NCBI RefSeq assembly: GCF_003946575.1
Contig: NZ_RHOP01000005.1
Location: forward strand, 1-64,000
Length of the DNA: 64,000 nt
Reading direction: 5' to 3'
Source: Companilactobacillus jidongensis
GTDB taxonomy: Bacteria; Bacillota; Bacilli; Lactobacillales; Lactobacillaceae
Both the position numbers and the translations under genes were made by a program. Below the pieces are notes generated by a model that saw only the letters and a program-made list of their open reading frames with translations, searched no databases and had not been told where the DNA came from. This document shows positions 59,923-64,000 of this stretch, piece by piece (positions within the stretch are counted from its first letter, which is position 1; every line of letters starts with the position of its first letter).

Positions 59923-62490
59923 ATGAGTATCAAAAAGAAATCCTTTTTGATTAGCATGGTTGCGATTCTAATGGCTCTTCTAGCATGGATGGTTCCTACT
60001 GAGACTGCCCATGCGGCAACTTCCACAGGGGTTCAACCCACCTCGAGTATCGCAGTGGCTGGATTAAATCCTGAAGATGCAATCATTAAAGATTCAAATG
60101 GTAACGCAGTTTCAAATGATGATCCATACTATTATTGGAGTCATTACAACGTTACTTATGATTGGTCAATTGCTGACGGGGTTCAAATTAAAGATGGGGA
60201 TACAGCCACATTTGAATTACCCGAAAATGTTAGAGTAACTGCCAATTTAACAAACGTTCCTATGTATAATGACGACGGGGTTCAAATTGGTACATATTCA
60301 ATCAATGCTGGTGAATCTACTGGTACTATCACCTTCAACGATGCCTTATCATCAACAACTTTTGACAGAGAAGGTAGTTTGACTTTTCATGTTAGAGGTA
60401 GAAATACTAATACTGGCGAACCCGGACAACTAGATTGGAACATTAACAAAATTGGTTGGTTAAGCGACTATACAGAAGCTGGCTTGCCAAAATATGTTGT
60501 ATGGAATATAGCCTTTAATCCTAGAAGTGAAAATCTAACTAATGTTGTTGTAACAGATAAACTTAGTCCTGGACAAACTTATGTCGATGGATCTGTTTAT
60601 GCTCCAACTGGTAGCTATAATGAGAACAATAACTTCATTTCCGATGGTGGAACAATTACTCCACAAGTCGTACAAAACGGCAATGAACTTAAATTCTACT
60701 TTGGAAATGTTTCTACTGCAGTTGACATGACTTTTAAAGTTTTGATCGACGTCAATCAAAATGCAGATAACATTTACACGGACAATGCGACACTCACATC
60801 TGATCAAATAACTGGTGAAGTTGACAGCAGTGTTCATTATGGTGGTAATGGTAATGGTAATGGTAGTACCGCTACAGGTAACATTTCATTACAGAAGACT
60901 GATGAATCTGGTAGACCTTTGACAGGTGCTGTCTACGAATTAAAAGATAGCACTGGCAAAGTATTAATGAGCGATGCTACTGTAGATGAAAATGGACAAT
61001 TAACCATAAATAATCTACCCGCTGGAACTTATACTTTAACTGAAATAAAAGCACCTAATGGATATGAGTTAAATACAAATCCTATCGAATTCACAATTCC
61101 TGGTAATATCAAAGGTGAAACACTTGATCTAGATCAAGTAGATAATCCTGATACAACACCTCCAGTTGTGAAACCTGATACTGGTAGTGTTATTTTTGAC
61201 AAAGTATCTGTAACCACTGGCGATTTGTTACCCGGTGCCGAATACGATTTACTTGATGCCGATGGCAAAGTTATTCAAACTGGCCTTGTAACCGACGATC
61301 AAGGACGTATTTCAATTAGCGGACTAGAGACCGGTGATTATGCTTTCAAAGAAACAAAAGCACCTGAAGGATACGATCTATCCACAGAATTAATTAATTT
61401 CACTATCACAAAAGATAAATCAACTTATGTAACCGCAAGTGATAATCTGACTGGTGGTGAACAAGATTTCGGTGGTGCTGTTTTGACCAAGAATGATTCT
61501 GAAGGAAATCCTTTGACTGGCGCTGTCTATGAACTAAGGGACAGCAATGGTGAGGTGATCGATAAATATGCTACTGACAAAGACGGCAAATTAACATTTG
61601 ATGCCTTGGCTGATGGCAAGTATACTTTGATCGAGATTGAAGCACCTGATGGATATGAGATCAATAAGACACCTATCGAATTCACAGTTGAAAAAGGTAA
61701 AATCATTCAACTAACTGCTACAGATAAAAAGACACCTGGCGTCACAGTTCCACCGGTTGTAGTACCTCCTGTTGAACCAGAAACAGGTACTGTAATCCTT
61801 ACAAAGACTGACGAATCTGGAAAATTCTTAGCTGACGCAGTTTATGAACTCAAAGATAGTAAAGGTAAAGTTGTTGGTACATACACTACTGACAAAAATG
61901 GTAAAATTACTATCAAAGATTTGGTCGATGGCAAGTATATCTTGACTGAAATCAAAGCTCCTGAAGGCTATGATGTCAACAAGACTCCAATTGAATTCAC
62001 AGTTGAGAATGGTAAAACTACTGAGTTAAGTGCCAAGGATAAGAAGTCCCCTACCGGACCTGAAATCCCTGTTGTACCTGGACCCGGTGGACCTAGTGAA
62101 CCCGGACCTGGACCTGTAAATCCTGTTGTACCTGGACCCGGTGGACCTAGTGAACCTGGACCTGGACCCGTAAAACCTGTTGTACCTGGACCTGTGAAAC
62201 CTACTGTCCCTGGTACCAACGAACCTAGTGGACCTACTAGCCCCGTAATCCCTGGATTACCTGGTGGAAGTAACGAAGGTTCATCTGTTGGAACCGGAAC
62301 TCCTTCAACAACTTATCCCGGAGGTATTACTCCTGGACAATCTGTTCCTGGATCATCTGGAACATACATGAACAGTGGCTCTAGCAAGTTCCCTCAAACC
62401 GGTAATAAAGAAAATATCTTAGCAACCTTAGCTGGTTTCCTAATTTTGATTGGATTTGCCGGATTTGAAATAAATCGTAAACATATCTAA
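59923..62490 (+). CDS. Sortase-anchored adhesin with four SpaA-like domains
   Basis: An 855-aa surface protein. Signal peptide to about residue 33 (AHA-ATS cleavage), then a collagen-binding/Ig-like adhesion region (about 40-305, start VAGLNPEDAIIKD). Four SpaA-like prealbumin repeats begin near 316, 419, 516 and 621; each ends E-x-x-AP-x-GY, with a Lys near its start suited to isopeptide bonds. A Pro/Gly-rich wall-spanning stretch (about 710-820) leads to the sorting signal FPQTG near residue 823, a hydrophobic segment and NRKHI. FPQTG is a variant of LPxTG. ATG 59923 follows AAGGGAG. Role in attachment to host or food matrix is inferred. Confidence 0.93.
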   Translation: MSIKKKSFLISMVAILMALLAWMVPTETAHAATSTGVQPTSSIAVAGLNPEDAIIKDSNGNAVSNDDPYYYWSHYNVTYDWSIADGVQIKDGDTATFELPENVRVTANLTNVPMYNDDGVQIGTYSINAGESTGTITFNDALSSTTFDREGSLTFHVRGRNTNTGEPGQLDWNINKIGWLSDYTEAGLPKYVVWNIAFNPRSENLTNVVVTDKLSPGQTYVDGSVYAPTGSYNENNNFISDGGTITPQVVQNGNELKFYFGNVSTAVDMTFKVLIDVNQNADNIYTDNATLTSDQITGEVDSSVHYGGNGNGNGSTATGNISLQKTDESGRPLTGAVYELKDSTGKVLMSDATVDENGQLTINNLPAGTYTLTEIKAPNGYELNTNPIEFTIPGNIKGETLDLDQVDNPDTTPPVVKPDTGSVIFDKVSVTTGDLLPGAEYDLLDADGKVIQTGLVTDDQGRISISGLETGDYAFKETKAPEGYDLSTELINFTITKDKSTYVTASDNLTGGEQDFGGAVLTKNDSEGNPLTGAVYELRDSNGEVIDKYATDKDGKLTFDALADGKYTLIEIEAPDGYEINKTPIEFTVEKGKIIQLTATDKKTPGVTVPPVVVPPVEPETGTVILTKTDESGKFLADAVYELKDSKGKVVGTYTTDKNGKITIKDLVDGKYILTEIKAPEGYDVNKTPIEFTVENGKTTELSAKDKKSPTGPEIPVVPGPGGPSEPGPGPVNPVVPGPGGPSEPGPGPVKPVVPGPVKPTVPGTNEPSGPTSPVIPGLPGGSNEGSSVGTGTPSTTYPGGITPGQSVPGSSGTYMNSGSSKFPQTGNKENILATLAGFLILIGFAGFEINRKHI
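62071..62178 (+). repeat. Two 54-base tandem repeats in the adhesin wall-spanning part
   Basis: Two copies (62071-62124 and 62125-62178) encode 18-residue units (PVVPGPGGPSEPGPGPV plus one variable residue). A third copy begins at 62179 but diverges. Copy number could vary between strains. Confidence 0.85.
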
Positions 62491-62493
62491 AAA

Positions 62494-62532
62494 AAAATAG
62501 GATCTACTTTTAAAAAGTAGGTCCTATTTTTT
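62494..62532 (+). terminator. Terminator after the adhesin
   Basis: The stem AAAATAGGA-CTACTTT pairs with AAAGTAG-TCCTATTTT (one mismatch), with T-run after it. Confidence 0.85.
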
Positions 62533-62648
62533 ACGTGATTAATTCTTTCCTCATATATATTATGAAGGATTTTTTGACTCATTACAAGACTGTTATTTAT
62601 AGAACTATCGGACTAATATTAAGTACCTAATATAAGGAGGTATCATAT

Positions 62649-64000
62649 ATGGATAATACTTTCAAATCAGAACAGGCACATTTAACAATGGTCTACCAGA
62701 CACTTGAGAATACGTTAAATAGTATAGACAAACTACTTGCGGATAACGCCGATACAGCTAAGAATTTCAAGAAAAGTGTCGGAAAAGAGACCGCCTTGAA
62801 TTTTGATAGCTACGCCGATAATTTAGACACCTTCGCAGCAATCGAAACTATGAATAAACAAATCGATTACTACAACAGCAAACAAGATCAACTACAAGAC
62901 ACAAGATCACGCGTTACCCGCCTTCTGCCTGCTCCTTATTTTGCTCGAATTGATTTGAAATATCCAGATGAAACAGAGACAATTCCCTTCTATATTGGAT
63001 CTGCTGGATTCTCTAAAACTCCAGAAGATCCAATGATCTTAGATTGGCGTTCGCCAATTGCTGATCTATACTACAACAATAAGATTGGACCGACGGAGTA
63101 TCTAGCTAATAATCGAAAAATTGAAGTTTCCGTTGATAAGCGACGTCAATTCCTCTTACATGATGATATTTTACAAGATATTTTTGATACTGATGTAGCG
63201 ATTCAAGATCCACTGTTAGTTAAAACATTACAAGAACACAAGAATAGCCAGATGAGTTCAATCACTTCTACGATTCAAAAGGAACAAAACGTAATTATTC
63301 GTGATACTACTAGCCCAGTTCTGTTAGTTAATGGTATTGCCGGTAGTGGTAAAACCTCTGTAGTGCTTCAACGAATTGCTTATCTATTGTATCGTTACCG
63401 TGATAATTTAATTTCTAACGAAGTACTAATATTGACACCAAATACATTATTTACCAATTATATTAATCAAGTTTTACCAAGTTTGGGTGAAGAATCACCG
63501 CTACAAATGACATTCAAACAACTATTAGAACAGTTCACAAATACTAAGATCAAATTCAATTCCAATGTTAGTCATGTCCAAAAACTGGCTGATCTATTAA
63601 ACAAATTAGAATTATCATCTAGAGACTTCAAGAATATCAAACTTAACGGTAATAATATTTTTACTCAAGACAGTATCAAAGAGTTATTCGACAAAACTCC
63701 TAACAACTTGTCACTAGACAAAAGAGTATCTGCTCTGACTTCAGTGATGGTCAGCCAAATCGAAGACAGCATTGAACGTGATTCTAAAGATGGTAAGATA
63801 CAAGCCAAACTATCAGACCTGTCTGATACTCAACAAGATCAGATCTTTGGCAAAATCATTTCACCTAATTCTGATTTAACCTTTCAACGTGCTACAAAAA
63901 AAATGCTGCAATGGAAAAATAAAAAATTACTAAAACAACTGAAACAAAAAACTTGGTTGAATATTACACAAATTATTAAAACGGTCTTAAAAGACAATCA
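62649..64000 (+). CDS. helD: HelD-type UvrD-family helicase (RNA polymerase-recycling ATPase), partial
   Basis: Only the first 450 residues are inside the window and the frame is open to the edge. The N-terminal coiled-coil arm (about 1-90) precedes the family block ILDWRSPIADLYY near residue 135 and Walker A in NGIAGSGKTSVVL near residue 230; the rest of the split UvrD motor lies beyond. Gram-positive HelD removes stalled RNA polymerase from DNA and helps recycle it. TAAGGAGG precedes the ATG at 62649. The second ATPase half cannot be checked. Confidence 0.9.
   Translation, partial: MDNTFKSEQAHLTMVYQTLENTLNSIDKLLADNADTAKNFKKSVGKETALNFDSYADNLDTFAAIETMNKQIDYYNSKQDQLQDTRSRVTRLLPAPYFARIDLKYPDETETIPFYIGSAGFSKTPEDPMILDWRSPIADLYYNNKIGPTEYLANNRKIEVSVDKRRQFLLHDDILQDIFDTDVAIQDPLLVKTLQEHKNSQMSSITSTIQKEQNVIIRDTTSPVLLVNGIAGSGKTSVVLQRIAYLLYRYRDNLISNEVLILTPNTLFTNYINQVLPSLGEESPLQMTFKQLLEQFTNTKIKFNSNVSHVQKLADLLNKLELSSRDFKNIKLNGNNIFTQDSIKELFDKTPNNLSLDKRVSALTSVMVSQIEDSIERDSKDGKIQAKLSDLSDTQQDQIFGKIISPNSDLTFQRATKKMLQWKNKKLLKQLKQKTWLNITQIIKTVLKDN

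Noticed and set aside
61968-62219. Minus-strand frame of 83 codons rich in Gly and Pro
   Set aside because: It is the mirror image of the Pro/Gly-rich tandem repeats of the adhesin and has no start signal.

Overview
The window is AT-rich chromosomal DNA from a Gram-positive, low-GC member of the Lactobacillaceae. The gene content and style resemble the Companilactobacillus (L. alimentarius/farciminis) group, but no species marker was tested, so the genus is an inference. The conserved block walR-walK-yycH-yycI-walJ-htrA-(gap)-rlmH at 38.4-46.4 kb normally lies close to oriC, which places the window near the replication origin.

Layout. 0-5.5 kb: a type I restriction-modification operon (hsdR-hsdM-hsdS, minus strand) whose HsdS is only half size. 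5.9-10.9 kb: an NAD(P)-binding protein, then a LacI regulator facing an operon for a Gfo/Idh/MocA oxidoreductase, a GRP-family sugar transporter and a sugar isomerase-like TIM barrel. 11-14.9 kb: an iron-siderophore or haem ABC importer with a divergent binding lipoprotein. 14.8-18.5 kb: ketosamine kinase-like protein, MarR regulator, nucleoside hydrolase and an NhaC-type antiporter. 18.7-26.6 kb: an anaerobic operon for a glycyl radical enzyme (best read as trans-4-hydroxy-L-proline dehydratase, HypD), its activase, a pyrroline-5-carboxylate reductase, a TIM-barrel protein and an MFS transporter, with a divergent LysR regulator and a cre-like site. 26.7-30.3 kb: L-cysteine desulfidase, EamA transporter and RidA, with a divergent YheO-type regulator. 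30.3-38.4 kb: redox and stress genes (Rrf2 plus NmrA-like protein, an old-yellow-enzyme-type flavoprotein under a MerR-type promoter, TetR plus a frameshifted reductase, quinone reductase, TauE exporter plus LysR, GNAT). 38.4-46.4 kb: rlmH, a DnaA-box cluster, htrA and the wal operon.

46.65-54.85 kb: an 8.2-kb integrative element in the 3' end of tRNA-Lys(CTT), flanked by att repeats. It has an integrase, CI-like repressor, small HTH proteins, a DnaD-type initiator with an internal iteron array, a DnaC loader and two ArpU-like regulators, but no recognisable structural or lysis genes. It looks like a phage satellite or a strongly reduced prophage. Its left 1.4 kb has no convincing long gene but contains several structured and repeated DNA elements.

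54.9-64 kb: a putative PD-(D/E)xK nuclease with coiled coil, a membrane-anchored glycerophosphodiesterase, an XRE-membrane protein, an aldo/keto reductase, a sortase-anchored adhesin with four SpaA-like domains, and the 5' part of a HelD-type helicase that runs off the window.

The most coherent functional units are (i) hydroxyproline to P5C to proline under anaerobiosis, as an electron sink that yields proline; (ii) cysteine breakdown, where RidA can clear the 2-aminoacrylate released by the desulfidase; and (iii) a possible oxidised-sugar or glycoside pathway made of oxidoreductase, importer and isomerase.
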